The notes under the pieces: generated by a model
What the model saw: only the letters and a program-made list of their open reading frames with translations
Told to the model about the DNA's origin: nothing
Database searches by the model: none
Shown here: piece after piece, positions 37,490 through 48,687 of the stretch
How the letters are laid out: each line of letters starts with the position of its first letter
Numbering within the stretch: position 1 is the stretch's first letter
Position numbers and translations under genes: made by a program
NCBI GenBank assembly: GCA_020723085.1
Contig: DYJN01000013.1
Coordinates: 1 to 64,000, forward strand
From: Arcobacter sp.
GTDB taxonomy: Bacteria > Acidobacteriota > Terriglobia > Bryobacterales > Bryobacteraceae
Direction of reading: 5' to 3'
Length of the DNA: 64,000 nucleotides

Positions 37490-39091
37490 ATGGCAGAAAC
37501 GGCAATTCTCATCGCCAACGGCGATCTGCGCCTCTCGGCGAATCAGGTCTGCTGGCCGGCACAGCAGGCGGCGGAGCAGAAGGTCATGGAGGCGGTGCGC
37601 AGCCTCGGCTATTCCGTCGAGCGCGGCCATCCCTATGACGAAAACAAGAAGCACGGCTTCATCGACAGCCAGAAGTACGGCATGGAGGTCTTCCGCCACA
37701 TTCCGCCTGCGGCGCCTTTGATCGTCGTCGAAGCCGTCTGGCAGTACTCGCACCACCTGCTGCATGGCCTGTACACGCACCAGGGCCCCATCCTCACCGT
37801 GGCCAACTGGAGCGGCCAGTGGCCGGGGCTTGTGGGCATGCTGAATCTCAACGGTTCGATGACCAAGGCGGGCATCCCCTACTCCACCCTGTGGAGCGAG
37901 AACTTCGATGACGCGTTCTTCCTCAACGGGCTGAAGAAGTGGCTCGAGGGGGAGAAGCTCGTGCATGATACCCGCCACGTCCGGCCTCTCGGCTCGCTGC
38001 GGCTGCCGGCCGACTGCGAGGAGATGGGCGCGCGCATGGCGCGCGAGCTCTACCGGAACAAGGCCATCATGGGCGTCTTCGACGAGGGGTGCATGGGCAT
38101 GTACAACGCCATCATCCCCGACGAGCTGCTCCACCGCACGGGCGTGTTCAAGGAGCGGCTGTCGCAGTCGGCGCTGTATGCCGAGATGCTCGCCGTCAGC
38201 GACGGGGAGGCTCTCGCCGTCCGCCGCTGGCTCGACGCGAAAGGCATGAAATTCGTCACAGGGCCGGATCCGGAGACGGACCTCACCGGCGATCAGATTC
38301 TGCAGCAGTGCAAGATGTACATCGCCGCCCTTCGCATCGCCGACGACTTCGGCTGCGACGCGATCGGCATCCAGTATCAGCAAGGGCTGAAGGACCTGGC
38401 GCCGGCGTCCGACCTCGCGGAAGGCCTGCTGAACAACGTCGACCGCCCGCCGGTGGCTGCGCGCGGCAACGGCCGCATTCTCTACGAGGGCAGGGCGCTG
38501 CCGCACTTCAATGAAGTCGACGAGTGCGCCGGGCTCGATGCGCTGATCACCAACCGCATCTGGACCGCCCTCGGCTACGATCCCGAGACGACCCTGCATG
38601 ATGTCCGCTACGGCGAGGAATACGGCGGCGAATACGTGTGGGTGTTCCTGATCTCCGGCGCCGCGCCGCCGCAGCACTTCATCGGCGGCTACGCGGGTGC
38701 ATCGAGCGAGCGCCAGCCGCCCATGTATTTCCGGCTCGGCGGAGGAACCCTCAAAGGCATCTCCAAGCCCGGCGAAATCGTCTGGAGCCGCATCTTCGTC
38801 GACGCCGGGGTCCTTCGGGCCGATCTCGGCCGCGCCAAAGCCGTGGAATTGCCGCAGGAAGAAACCGAGCGCCGCTGGCGGATCACGACGCCCCAGTGGC
38901 CCATCATGCACGCCGTGCTGTATGGCGTCACGCGCGACCAGATGATGGCGCGCCATAAGGCGAACCATATCCAGGTCGCCTACGCGCCGGACGCCGCCGC
39001 GGCCAACCGCGCGCTCGCCGTCAAGGCGGCCATGCTGCGCGAGATGGGCGTCGACGTCTCGATCTGCGGCACACGGCACGGGCTGGAGTAG
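37490..39091 (+). CDS. L-fucose/L-arabinose isomerase-like protein
   Basis: The protein has 533 residues and is cytoplasmic. Segments such as [62 protein letters not shown] and the C-terminal [22 protein letters not shown] resemble the fucose-isomerase fold family, with an N-terminal Rossmann-like part and a metal-site Glu/Asp region. I cannot assign a sugar substrate. A gap of 41 bases from the archaemetzincin gene allows the same transcript. The ATG at 37490 has AGGAG only one base upstream, which is too close, so a TTG at 37478 is also possible. Confidence 0.5.
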   Translation: MAETAILIANGDLRLSANQVCWPAQQAAEQKVMEAVRSLGYSVERGHPYDENKKHGFIDSQKYGMEVFRHIPPAAPLIVVEAVWQYSHHLLHGLYTHQGPILTVANWSGQWPGLVGMLNLNGSMTKAGIPYSTLWSENFDDAFFLNGLKKWLEGEKLVHDTRHVRPLGSLRLPADCEEMGARMARELYRNKAIMGVFDEGCMGMYNAIIPDELLHRTGVFKERLSQSALYAEMLAVSDGEALAVRRWLDAKGMKFVTGPDPETDLTGDQILQQCKMYIAALRIADDFGCDAIGIQYQQGLKDLAPASDLAEGLLNNVDRPPVAARGNGRILYEGRALPHFNEVDECAGLDALITNRIWTALGYDPETTLHDVRYGEEYGGEYVWVFLISGAAPPQHFIGGYAGASSERQPPMYFRLGGGTLKGISKPGEIVWSRIFVDAGVLRADLGRAKAVELPQEETERRWRITTPQWPIMHAVLYGVTRDQMMARHKANHIQVAYAPDAAAANRALAVKAAMLREMGVDVSICGTRHGLE

Positions 39092-39095
39092 CGGC

Positions 39096-39112
39096 GCCGG
39101 ACGCAATCCGGC
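39096..39112 (+). terminator. Hairpin after the fucose-isomerase-like gene
   Basis: GCCGGA and TCCGGC flank a five-base loop, four bases past the stop codon. No T-run follows, so it may be a factor-dependent end of the upstream operon. Confidence 0.35.
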
Positions 39113-39362
39113 CGGCCAGGAGCGCCGGCGGGGACGGACCAGCCGCACTCGCCGGGCGGAAATGGACGAAAATGGACGCGTGCCGCCAGCCCTGCCAACG
39201 GCGGCGGCCGGCTCTGATCTGTGGAATTCCCGCGTCTCGCCGCCGCCAATTTGGCCCCGATGGGTCCGGCGGCGGGGAAAAAGTAGCCGGTGGGAAAGCG
39301 GGGGTTGGCGCTCCTTTTCCTTGTGATCCGAATAGAATGGGCGGTGAGGAGGCAGAGCAGCC

Positions 39363-40118
39363 ATGATTGACACGGGACTTCAGGGCAAAGTCGTGGTGGT
39401 CACCGGCGCGGCTGCCGGCATCGGCCGCGCCACAGCCCTGCGTTTCGCTCTGGAAGGCTGCCAGGTTGCGGCATGGGACATCGTCAGCTGCCAGCACTGC
39501 CCGCCGGATTGGTTCACCCTTCAGGTGGACGTGAGCGACTCCGCCGCGGTGGACGAGGCGGCCAGAACCGTGGCCCATAAGTTCGGGCGCATCGATGTGC
39601 TCGTGAACAATGCCGGGATCCTCCGCGACGGGCAACTCGTCAAGTGCCGCGACGGCGCCGTGATCCACCGGATGACGGACGAGGAATTCGACCGCGTTCT
39701 GGACGTGAATTTGAAAGGCGTGTTCCACTGCACACGGGCGGTCGCGCCCTACATGATCCGGCAACACAGCGGCGTCATTCTGAACGCCTCCTCGGTGGTG
39801 GCGCTCTATGGGAATTTCGGGCAGACCAACTATATCGCCTCCAAGGCCGGCGTCATCGGGATGACCAGAGTGTGGGCGCGCGAACTGGGACGCTACAACA
39901 TCCGCGTCAATGCGGTCGCTCCGGGGTTGGTGGAGACGGATATCCTGAGGAACATGCCGGAGAAAGTCCTCGAAGAGATGAAGCGGCGGACGCCGCTCGG
40001 GCGCCTGGGAAAGCCCGAAGATATCGCCGAGGCGTACGTCTGGCTGGCTTCGAATTCCGCGTCCTTCATCACCGGCGCCGTGCTCCCGGCGGACGGCGGC
40101 ATTGTCACCGGAACCTGA
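39363..40118 (+). CDS. Short-chain dehydrogenase/reductase, FabG-like
   Basis: The protein has 251 residues. It has the NAD(P) motif TGAAAGIG, NNAG, the catalytic S-Y-K set (NASSVVAL..TNYIASKAG) and the C-terminal ASFITGAVLPADGG. The predicted activity is a 3-oxoacyl or 3-hydroxyacyl-CoA/ACP oxidoreductase. An odd feature is the segment DIVSCQHCPPDWF, which puts a CxxC where the second Rossmann strand and cofactor-specificity loop normally run on. GAGGAGG lies ten bases before the ATG. It is followed after ten bases by a thiolase, which supports a role in acyl-CoA metabolism. Confidence 0.85.
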   Translation: MIDTGLQGKVVVVTGAAAGIGRATALRFALEGCQVAAWDIVSCQHCPPDWFTLQVDVSDSAAVDEAARTVAHKFGRIDVLVNNAGILRDGQLVKCRDGAVIHRMTDEEFDRVLDVNLKGVFHCTRAVAPYMIRQHSGVILNASSVVALYGNFGQTNYIASKAGVIGMTRVWARELGRYNIRVNAVAPGLVETDILRNMPEKVLEEMKRRTPLGRLGKPEDIAEAYVWLASNSASFITGAVLPADGGIVTGT

Positions 40119-40128
40119 GGAATTCCGC

Positions 40129-41334
40129 ATGAAAAAGATCTATATTGCCGCATATCATCAATCGAAATTCGGGAAACTGCTGGGCATGACCGTCCCGGAG
40201 ATCTTTCGCGCGGCCGTGGAAGGCGCCTGCGGCGAAATCGGCATCCCGCCATCGGCCCTCGACGTGGCCTCCGCCGGCGCCGCCTGCAACCACTCCCTGA
40301 ACCAGCAGGGGCTCCTGTCCGGGCTGCTGGCCGAAATTCCCGGCCTGGCAGGCAAGATGATCGAGAGCGTCGAAAACGCCTGCGCCTCCGGCGGGCAGGC
40401 CGTCCTGAGCGTCGCGCAGAAGCTGCAGCTCGGCTTTGGCGAGACCGGCATCGCCGTGGGCTATGAAAAGATGCGCGGGCCGGACGGAAAGGTGGACGGC
40501 AAGCGCATCGGGGAGGTGCTCGGATATTACTCTCATCCCGATGAAAGGCCTGGAAAGGTTTTCGTATTCCCTCACATTTTCGCCGAAATCATGCAGCAGT
40601 ACATGGCGCATTACGGCGTCACCGAGGAAGATCTGGCGCGGATCGCCGTCGAGGAATACGCCTGCGCCCGCCACAATCCTTACGCGCAGATGCGGGGGGT
40701 AGAGCTGACGCTCGAGCAGGCCATGCGGATCGAAGGCGTCAACCGCTATGTCGTGGAAGGCCTGCCGCTGAAGACCTACGACTGCTCGCAGATCACCGAC
40801 GGCTACGCGGCTCTGATCCTGGCCACGGAAGAAGGGCTCGCCCGGCTGGGCGTCCGGCGCAGGGACGCCGTCGAGCTTGCCGGCTACGGCCAGGCGACGG
40901 ATCCGCTCAGCCGCGCCCGGCGCGACGTGTTGCGGCCGCAGGGCGCGCTGAAGGCGATGCAGAGCGCCTACCGCATGGCGGGCGCGGGCCCTGAGGATGT
41001 GAACGTCGCCGAGATCCACGACTGCTTCACCGTCATGGCCGCCCTCGGCACGGAAGTCATCGGCATGGCGGAACCCGGCCGCGGCGCAAGGTTCTGGACC
41101 GAGGGCCACGCGCGCACCAACGCGCGCTGCGCCATCAACTCCTCGGGCGGCCTGATCGCCAAGGGCCACCCCGTGGGCGCCACCGGCGTGGCCATGATCG
41201 GCTGGTGTTTCTGGCAGCTCACGGGCCGTGCGCCCGCTCCGCTCCAGGTGCGCGAGCCGCGCCTGGCCGCCACCTTCAACATCGGCGGACCCGTCTGCGC
41301 CAGCGTCTGCACCGTGCTGCGGCGCGCGGCCTGA
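40129..41334 (+). CDS. SCP-x-type thiolase / acetyl-CoA acetyltransferase-like
   Basis: The protein has 401 residues. It has the nucleophilic Cys in ENACASGGQA, the SCP-x type NxxH-region variant AEIHDCFTVMA and the C-terminal His in GGLIAKGHPVGATG. These are the catalytic positions of the non-decarboxylating thiolase superfamily, SCP2 branch. No DUF35 OB-fold partner, common for this branch, lies beside it. The ATG at 40129 (MKKIYIAAY) is preferred over the ORF start at 40102. It probably forms an operon with the flanking SDR genes. Confidence 0.85.
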   Translation: MKKIYIAAYHQSKFGKLLGMTVPEIFRAAVEGACGEIGIPPSALDVASAGAACNHSLNQQGLLSGLLAEIPGLAGKMIESVENACASGGQAVLSVAQKLQLGFGETGIAVGYEKMRGPDGKVDGKRIGEVLGYYSHPDERPGKVFVFPHIFAEIMQQYMAHYGVTEEDLARIAVEEYACARHNPYAQMRGVELTLEQAMRIEGVNRYVVEGLPLKTYDCSQITDGYAALILATEEGLARLGVRRRDAVELAGYGQATDPLSRARRDVLRPQGALKAMQSAYRMAGAGPEDVNVAEIHDCFTVMAALGTEVIGMAEPGRGARFWTEGHARTNARCAINSSGGLIAKGHPVGATGVAMIGWCFWQLTGRAPAPLQVREPRLAATFNIGGPVCASVCTVLRRAA

Positions 41335-41364
41335 GCCGCCGCCGCCCGCGCTAGACTCGGTTTC

Positions 41365-42249
41365 ATGAAGGTATTTGTCACCGGCGCAACCGGCTACATC
41401 GGTTCGGCAATCTGTGATGCGTTGCGCGCCGCCGGCCATCAGGCGCTTGGACTCGCCCGCTCCAGCGGGAAGGCGGCGGCACTCTCCAGCCGTGGAGACG
41501 AGCCGCTGCTGGGCAGCCTCCAGGATCATGAAAGCCTCCGTCAGGGCTGCCGGCAGGCCGATGCCGTGATCCACACGGCCATGTCCTTCACTCCTGATGC
41601 CGGAACCGTGGACCGGGCCGCCGTCGATGCCATGCTCGACGCGCTACAGGGGTCGGGCAAGCCGTTCATCTACACGAGCGGAATCTGGGTCTACGGCGAC
41701 ACCGGGGACCGCATGCTCGGCGAGGTGGCGCCGCTGAATCCCCCGCCTCTGGTGGCATGGCGCCCGGCAGTGGAAGAGCGCGTGCTTGAGGCGAACGAGC
41801 ACGGCGTCCGCACCATGGTCTTCCGGCCGGGTATGGTCTTCGGCCGCAAGGGCGGTTTCCTGAAGGGTTTCTTTGAGGACGCGCGGACGCACGGCGCCGT
41901 CCGCGTGATTGGCGACGGCAAAAACTACTGGTCTTGCGTCCACGCCGCGGATCTGGCCGGCCTGTATGTCCGGGCCGTGCTCCGCCCCGCCGGCGGCCAG
42001 CTGTTCGTCACCTGCGGCGGAATGCCGCAGCAGGTGATCCGGATCGCCGAAGCCGTGGCGGAAGCCTGCGGCGTGCCGGGCAAGGTGGAGCACATTCCGA
42101 TCGAAGAGGCCCGCGAGCAAATGGGGCCCTTGGCAGACTGCCTCGCCATGACCTGCAAGGCCGGCTCGACGAAACCTGCCAGATTCTTCGGCTGGATCGT
42201 CCGCCACCCATCGGTGTTTGATGAGATCGCTTCCGGATCGTACCTCTGA
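41365..42249 (+). CDS. NAD-dependent epimerase/dehydratase-like extended SDR
   Basis: The protein has 294 residues. It begins MKVFVTGATGYIGSAICDAL, the NAD(P) site of extended or atypical SDRs, with HTAMSF and VFRPGMVFG further on. The catalytic Tyr-x3-Lys expected after IYTSGIWVYG is replaced (VAWRPAVEE), which places it with atypical SDRs that bind cofactor but use other chemistry. It starts 30 bases after the thiolase gene. Substrate is unknown. Confidence 0.75.
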   Translation: MKVFVTGATGYIGSAICDALRAAGHQALGLARSSGKAAALSSRGDEPLLGSLQDHESLRQGCRQADAVIHTAMSFTPDAGTVDRAAVDAMLDALQGSGKPFIYTSGIWVYGDTGDRMLGEVAPLNPPPLVAWRPAVEERVLEANEHGVRTMVFRPGMVFGRKGGFLKGFFEDARTHGAVRVIGDGKNYWSCVHAADLAGLYVRAVLRPAGGQLFVTCGGMPQQVIRIAEAVAEACGVPGKVEHIPIEEAREQMGPLADCLAMTCKAGSTKPARFFGWIVRHPSVFDEIASGSYL

Positions 42250-42625
42250 CCGGCTGATAGCCCTGACAGTGGGGAAGCCGGGGGAAGGGCTGGAGTCCCT
42301 TCGCTGACCGGCCGCCCGGAGCGGCCCCGGATCCGGTCCGCCACGTTCCTCTCCACGGCCAGCCGGGGAACAGCCAGCCGGGTAAATGAGACGCCGATTC
42401 AGGCGCCTGTCGACGCCACCGCTCCTTTTTTCAGCCTCCAGGTAGAGATTGGGCGAGAATTTTCCTCTGATAGAGCCACTCTACAAACGCACCTGCTTGA
42501 GAGTTCTGCATTCGCCCCCCTGTTTGCTTGGGGACGGGGGGCCGAAAGAGTGCCGCCGTGCAATGCAGGAAGGAGCCGCGTTGACGGGTCTATACTGGGA
42601 CGAGGATGACAATCAGGAGGGCCTC
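42250..42625. other. Gene-less stretch before the orphan anti-sigma-like gene
   Basis: This stretch of about 375 bases contains a short tandem-like repeat GCCAGCCGGG (42358 and 42373) and an upward extension of the anti-sigma-like frame that lacks coding character. No clear promoter was found. Confidence 0.4.
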
Positions 42626-43273
42626 TTGACGAGAAGGTCCCCGGAGCAATGCCTCTCGGAGCAGGAGATCGAGGACTTTCTTTTCCAACGCCTTTCCGGC
42701 GTGAGCCGGGAAGCCGTTGAGGAGCACCTGCTCATCTGTGAGAAGTGCCGGCAGCAGGTGGAAGAAGAGGAAAAGGTGGCCGAGGCCATGCGCGGGGCTG
42801 CCGAGCGCCTGGAACTGGATTCGATCCACGCGCCGGAAACCGTCGAGGAGAAGCCGCGCGGCGCCCGCAGCAGATTCTCGCCGCCGAAATGGGCGGTGGC
42901 CGCATCACTCGCAGCCGTGCTCGTGGGTGGCGCCGTGGCGGTAAAGATGTTTCAGCCCCAAGGCGCCGCAGAGGTCGTCTTGCGCGCGGAGCGGAGCGCC
43001 GCTCCGGCGGCTGGCGATCTGCCGCTCGCGGGGCAGCCCGTCCTGCTCGCCGCCGACCTGCGCGGGCTCCCCCCTCTGCCCTCCTTCCGGTGGACCGTGG
43101 TGGATCTGACCGGAGCCGTGGTGGCGGACGGCGTCGTGGAGCGGGAGCAGGAGACCGCGAGGATTCATCTGGCGCGCGGGCTTTCCGCCGGGCGCTATTG
43201 GGTGCGGATCCAGGACCCCGAGTCCGGCATTCTATTGCGGGAATTCGGCCTGGAAGTCCGGGAAAAACGGTAG
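42626..43273 (+). CDS. Membrane-anchored zinc-finger anti-sigma-factor-like protein (orphan)
   Basis: The protein has 215 residues. The N-terminal part has a ZAS-type motif HLLICEKC (HxxxCxxC), then a charged linker, one membrane helix (WAVAASLAAVLVGGAVAVKMF) and a C-terminal extracytoplasmic beta-rich domain. This is the layout of membrane anti-sigma factors. No sigma factor gene is adjacent. The TTG at 42626 is preceded by AGGAGGG at four bases; in-frame alternatives are TTG 42581 (also with AGGAG) and ATG 42563. Confidence 0.65.
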   Translation: MTRRSPEQCLSEQEIEDFLFQRLSGVSREAVEEHLLICEKCRQQVEEEEKVAEAMRGAAERLELDSIHAPETVEEKPRGARSRFSPPKWAVAASLAAVLVGGAVAVKMFQPQGAAEVVLRAERSAAPAAGDLPLAGQPVLLAADLRGLPPLPSFRWTVVDLTGAVVADGVVEREQETARIHLARGLSAGRYWVRIQDPESGILLREFGLEVREKR

Positions 43274-43307
43274 CTTCGCCGCCTGCGGCGGTTCCGCTCG
43301 CAGGCGC

Positions 43308-43970
43308 TCAAAAAACCCGCCGCTTCAGCCGGGCCACGTTGAACTTCGCCGTTTCGGCCACCGCCATCACGGTCATCACGCCCGCCTGAACCGGATCGCT
43401 CACCACAAGGTCCGCAGCCTCCGGGACGCTGCCGGCCATGTTCAGGCTCACCACCAGCAGGCCCTGCGCGCGCACCTCGCGCACCGCTCTCTCGATTTCG
43501 CCGCCCATCAGCGATCCGGCCAGCACCAGCGCCTTGGCGCGCGGCAGCCTGGCCACCGCCCGCACGGCTGCGGCCAGCGCCTGCTCGCCCACCAGGGGAA
43601 TCGTGTCCACGCTGATGTGTTCACCGCGGATGTTGTGGCGGTCGGCCTCGCTGATGGCGCCGATAGCCACCTGCCCCACCTGCGCCCCGCCGCCCATGAT
43701 GATGATCCGCTTGCCGTAAATCTTCTGCAGGCTCGGCTCCTGCGTCGCGCATTGCACGCCGGGCGCCGCGCCGAGCTCTTTCAGCAGCGCTTCCGGCTGC
43801 GGCACTTCTTCCAGTTCGAAATAGATCCGCGACAGCCCCTCCACCGGGCTGTCCAGAATTTCCACGCTCGCGATGTTGGCGCGGTGCCGCGCAATCACCC
43901 CTGTCAGCTGATGCAGCACGCCCGGCTCGTTTCGGGCTTCGATGGCGACTCCAATGCGCTCGGGCTTCAT
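43308..43970 (-). CDS. ACT-domain protein with a C-terminal DUF5612-like domain
   Basis: The protein has 220 residues. Residues about 5-80 form an ACT domain (GVAIEARNEPGVLHQLTGVIARHRANIASVEIL), a small-molecule-binding regulatory fold often responding to amino acids. Residues about 85-220 (GKRIIIMGGGAQVGQVAIGAISEADRHNIRGEHISVDTIPLVGE..) resemble the DUF5612 domain best known from archaeal ACT proteins. Function is unknown. It starts three bases after the kdsC stop, so it is probably co-transcribed with kdsC. Confidence 0.7.
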   Translation of the reverse strand: MKPERIGVAIEARNEPGVLHQLTGVIARHRANIASVEILDSPVEGLSRIYFELEEVPQPEALLKELGAAPGVQCATQEPSLQKIYGKRIIIMGGGAQVGQVAIGAISEADRHNIRGEHISVDTIPLVGEQALAAAVRAVARLPRAKALVLAGSLMGGEIERAVREVRAQGLLVVSLNMAGSVPEAADLVVSDPVQAGVMTVMAVAETAKFNVARLKRRVF

Positions 43971-43973
43971 GGC

Positions 43974-44528
43974 TCAGATCACTTCATAATGGCGCAGGAT
44001 CCGCTCCCACCGGCCCTGCGCTTCCAGAATCAGCTCCGTGGCCTCGCGCACGGCGCCCGAACCGCCCGGCGCGGCGGTGACGTAGTGCGCCATCGCTTTC
44101 ACCTCGGGCACGGCGTTGGCCACGGCTACCGCCAGCCCCACCCGCTTCATCAGGATGGCGTCGGTCAGGTCGTCGCCGATGTAGGCGATCTCCTCGGGCG
44201 CGAGACCGGAATCGGCAAGGATCTCCTGGAAGATGGGCAGCTTCTCCGTGTTGCCCATGTAGCAGTACGCCATGTGGCTCGTCCGCGCGCGCTCCCCCGT
44301 CGATTCCGCGTCGCGACCGCTGATCAGGCCGGTCCTGATCCCCTCGCGGTGCAGCCATTGCAGGGCGATCCCGTCCTGCGAATCGAACATCTTCACCTCG
44401 AAAAGCCCGCCCTGCGGATTCGGCACATGAAAGTACTTTCCGTCGGTGAGGACGCCGTCGACGTCCATCAGAACCAGGCGGATGCGCGAGGCGCGGGCGC
44501 GGATCTCGGGGTTCATTTGCGGTGGCAT
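43974..44528 (-). CDS. kdsC: KdsC-like HAD phosphatase (KDO-8-phosphate phosphatase family)
   Basis: The protein has 184 residues. It belongs to the C0-cap HAD subfamily: the nucleophile motif LVLMDVDGVLTDG, GLISGRD, the Lys in NTEKLPIF and the acidic pair IGDDLTD. KdsC frees KDO for lipopolysaccharide core synthesis; close relatives act on other nonulosonate phosphates, so specificity is inferred. Start is ATG 44528 (MPPQMNPE) or 44516. It is divergent from tilS. Confidence 0.8.
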   Translation of the reverse strand: MPPQMNPEIRARASRIRLVLMDVDGVLTDGKYFHVPNPQGGLFEVKMFDSQDGIALQWLHREGIRTGLISGRDAESTGERARTSHMAYCYMGNTEKLPIFQEILADSGLAPEEIAYIGDDLTDAILMKRVGLAVAVANAVPEVKAMAHYVTAAPGGSGAVREATELILEAQGRWERILRHYEVI

Positions 44529-44613
44529 GGGTGGATGTGAAACCAGTTTCGGTTACGGCCGTCCCCCGGCGTGGCCCGGGTTCCCGGCGGCCTCCGGCCT
44601 AAAATGGGATCGG

Positions 44614-45966
44614 GTGCTCGTCGACAGAGTTCGAGGGACTATTCTCCGTTATAACATGGCGCCCGAGGGCGCCCGGCTCGGCGTCGCCGTCTCCGGCGGG
44701 GCCGATTCCGTCGCTCTGCTCGACATCCTCCAGCGGCTCGGTTACCCGCTCCACATCCTGCATGTGAACCATCAGTTGCGCGGCGTGGAGTCCGACGGCG
44801 ACGAGCAGTTTGTCCGCCAGCTCGCGCGCGGGCGCGGCCTCCCCGTGGACGTCCTGCGCGCCGCGCCGCCTTCTCCCGGCGAAAATCTCGAGCAGGCGCT
44901 GCGCCGCATCCGCTACGGCTTCTTCGATCAGGCGCGGCGCAATCTGCGGCTGGAGCGCGTCGCCACGGGACACACGCTCTCCGACCAGGCTGAGACCGTG
45001 CTGCTCCGGCTCGCCCGCGGTGCGGGGGCGCAGGGGCTGAGCGGCATCCATCCCGTCACCCGTCACGGCGTCGTCCGCCCGCTGCTCGAAACACGGCGCG
45101 AGGAGATCCGCGCCTACCTCCGGCGAAGAGGCTTGCCGTGGCGCGAAGACTCCTCCAACGCCGATCTGCGGCTGGACCGCAACCGGATTCGCGGAGAGAT
45201 CCTTCCGCGCCTGAAGGAAGCCTTGAATCCCCGCGTCGAGGAGGCTCTGGCGCGAGCCGCCTCGCTTGCGTGGGAGGACGAGCAGGACTGGCAGCGGCGC
45301 GCCGCGCAGGCGGTGGAGCAGCTTGAGCCGCTGCACGCGCCGCTCGCGGTGGAAACCGCCTGGCTGCGGGGGCTTGGACCGGCGCTTGGCCGCCGCGTCA
45401 TCCGCCGTCTGCTGGCCGCGGCTGCCGGATCGGACCGCCGCCTCACTCTCCAGCACGCCGACGCCGTCTGGCGCCTGGCAGCCGCGCCGGAAGGCAGCGG
45501 GCGCCTGCGCCTGCCGGGCGCGGAGGCCTGGCGGTCGCTCGGATGGATCCGGTTCGCTCCCCTTGGCGGGGCGCCCCCCTCTCAGCCGGGCGAAGTCGTG
45601 CTGGAGACTTGCGGCCAGGCTCGGCTGGGCGGCTGGCGCCTTCTGGTCAGCCAGGGCCCGCCCCCGGAAGCGGGCGCCTGTTATGCTGAAATCAGCGAGC
45701 TGGACGGCGCGGCGGCAGCGTTTCCTCTGGTGCTCCGGTTCCGCCGCCCGGGTGACCGCTTCCAGCCGGCCGGCCGCGAGGCTCCGCTGAAGGTGAAAGA
45801 ATTGCTCCAAAGGGCGGGCATCCCCTCATGGGAAAGGGCCGAATGGCCGATGGTGGAATCAGGCGGGCGCCTGGTCTGGTGTCGGGGCTTCGGCCCGGCG
45901 GCGTGGGCGCTTCCCCGGCCGGATTCCCGGAGCCGGTTCTGGATCGCAGCCGCCTGGGAGGAATAG
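44614..45966 (+). CDS. tilS: tRNA(Ile)-lysidine synthase TilS
   Basis: TilS adds lysine to C34 of tRNA-Ile(CAU) so that it reads AUA, using ATP. The P-loop VAVSGGADSVALL and the motifs ILHVNHQLRG, ATGHTLSDQAETVLLRL and SSNADLRLDRNRIR are all present. The C-terminal part holds the TilS substrate-binding and C-terminal domains (RFRRPGDRFQPAG..VKELLQRAGIP). Length is 450 residues from the GTG at 44614; the ATG at 44656 is an alternative, and the ORF start at 44446 is antisense to kdsC. It is followed by ftsH, a common bacterial gene order. Confidence 0.93.
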   Translation: MLVDRVRGTILRYNMAPEGARLGVAVSGGADSVALLDILQRLGYPLHILHVNHQLRGVESDGDEQFVRQLARGRGLPVDVLRAAPPSPGENLEQALRRIRYGFFDQARRNLRLERVATGHTLSDQAETVLLRLARGAGAQGLSGIHPVTRHGVVRPLLETRREEIRAYLRRRGLPWREDSSNADLRLDRNRIRGEILPRLKEALNPRVEEALARAASLAWEDEQDWQRRAAQAVEQLEPLHAPLAVETAWLRGLGPALGRRVIRRLLAAAAGSDRRLTLQHADAVWRLAAAPEGSGRLRLPGAEAWRSLGWIRFAPLGGAPPSQPGEVVLETCGQARLGGWRLLVSQGPPPEAGACYAEISELDGAAAAFPLVLRFRRPGDRFQPAGREAPLKVKELLQRAGIPSWERAEWPMVESGGRLVWCRGFGPAAWALPRPDSRSRFWIAAAWEE

Positions 45967-46108
45967 GCGACTAAATATCGGCTTCAGATGTGCTTACGCG
46001 CGCCAGGGGATGAATCGGAAACGCTTCCGGCGGCGTCTGAAGTAGTGTAGAGTGCAAAGAAAGGCGTTGGGGCCGGCGATTTTCGCTCGGTCCGGCGCTG
46101 GAGCAGGG

Positions 46109-48036
<1,928 letters not shown>

Positions 48037-48040
<4 letters not shown>

Positions 48041-48669
48041 TCCCGCCCTTCCAGTTGTACCTGTTCGACGTCGACGGCACGCTCGTCGACTCGGCTTCCG
48101 ACATCTGCTCGGCCGTGAGGCAGGCGCTGGCCGAAGCCGGAGTCGATTCGCTGTCGGAGGAGTATCTCCGCAGCTTCATCGGCCACCACCTGTTTGATCT
48201 ATTCCGGGAAGTCTTGCCGGAAAGCACGCAGCAGGACCAGGAACGTCTGCTGGCCCGCTACCGCGCCATCTACCTGGCCCGCCGCCACGCCTCCACCCGC
48301 GTCTACCCCGGCGTCGAGCCGGTGCTCGCCGCGCTCGGCGGGCTGAAGTCCACCGCCACCACCAAGAGCAGCGAAACCGCCCGCCAGGTGCTCGAACTCT
48401 TCGGGCTCGCCCGTTACTTCGATCACATTCAGGGCACGGACGGCTTCCCCTCCAAGCCTGCGCCGGACGTCATCCTCAGGTCGCTCGAACGCCTTGGCGT
48501 CCGCCCCGAAGACTGCCTGCTGGTCGGAGACGCGGCTCCCGACATGGAGGCTGGACGCCGCGCCGGCGTGCGCACCTGCGCCGTCACCTGGGGCTACGGC
48601 GACCTGAAAGCCATGCGGATCCACCAGCCCGACTTCTGGATCGGCGCCCCCGAGGAATTGCTATCATAG
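48037..48669 (+). CDS. HAD-superfamily phosphatase, phosphoglycolate-phosphatase-like
   Basis: The protein has 210 residues. It has the HAD motif [14 protein letters not shown], motif II around TTKSSE, the Lys in [11 protein letters not shown] and motif [15 protein letters not shown], with a C1 helical cap between motifs I and II. Substrate could be phosphoglycolate, pyrophosphate or a sugar phosphate. Its GTG start overlaps the ftsH stop (GTGA), so translation is coupled to ftsH. Confidence 0.82.
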
Positions 48670-48687
48670 CGGGCGGAATACCCCGCC

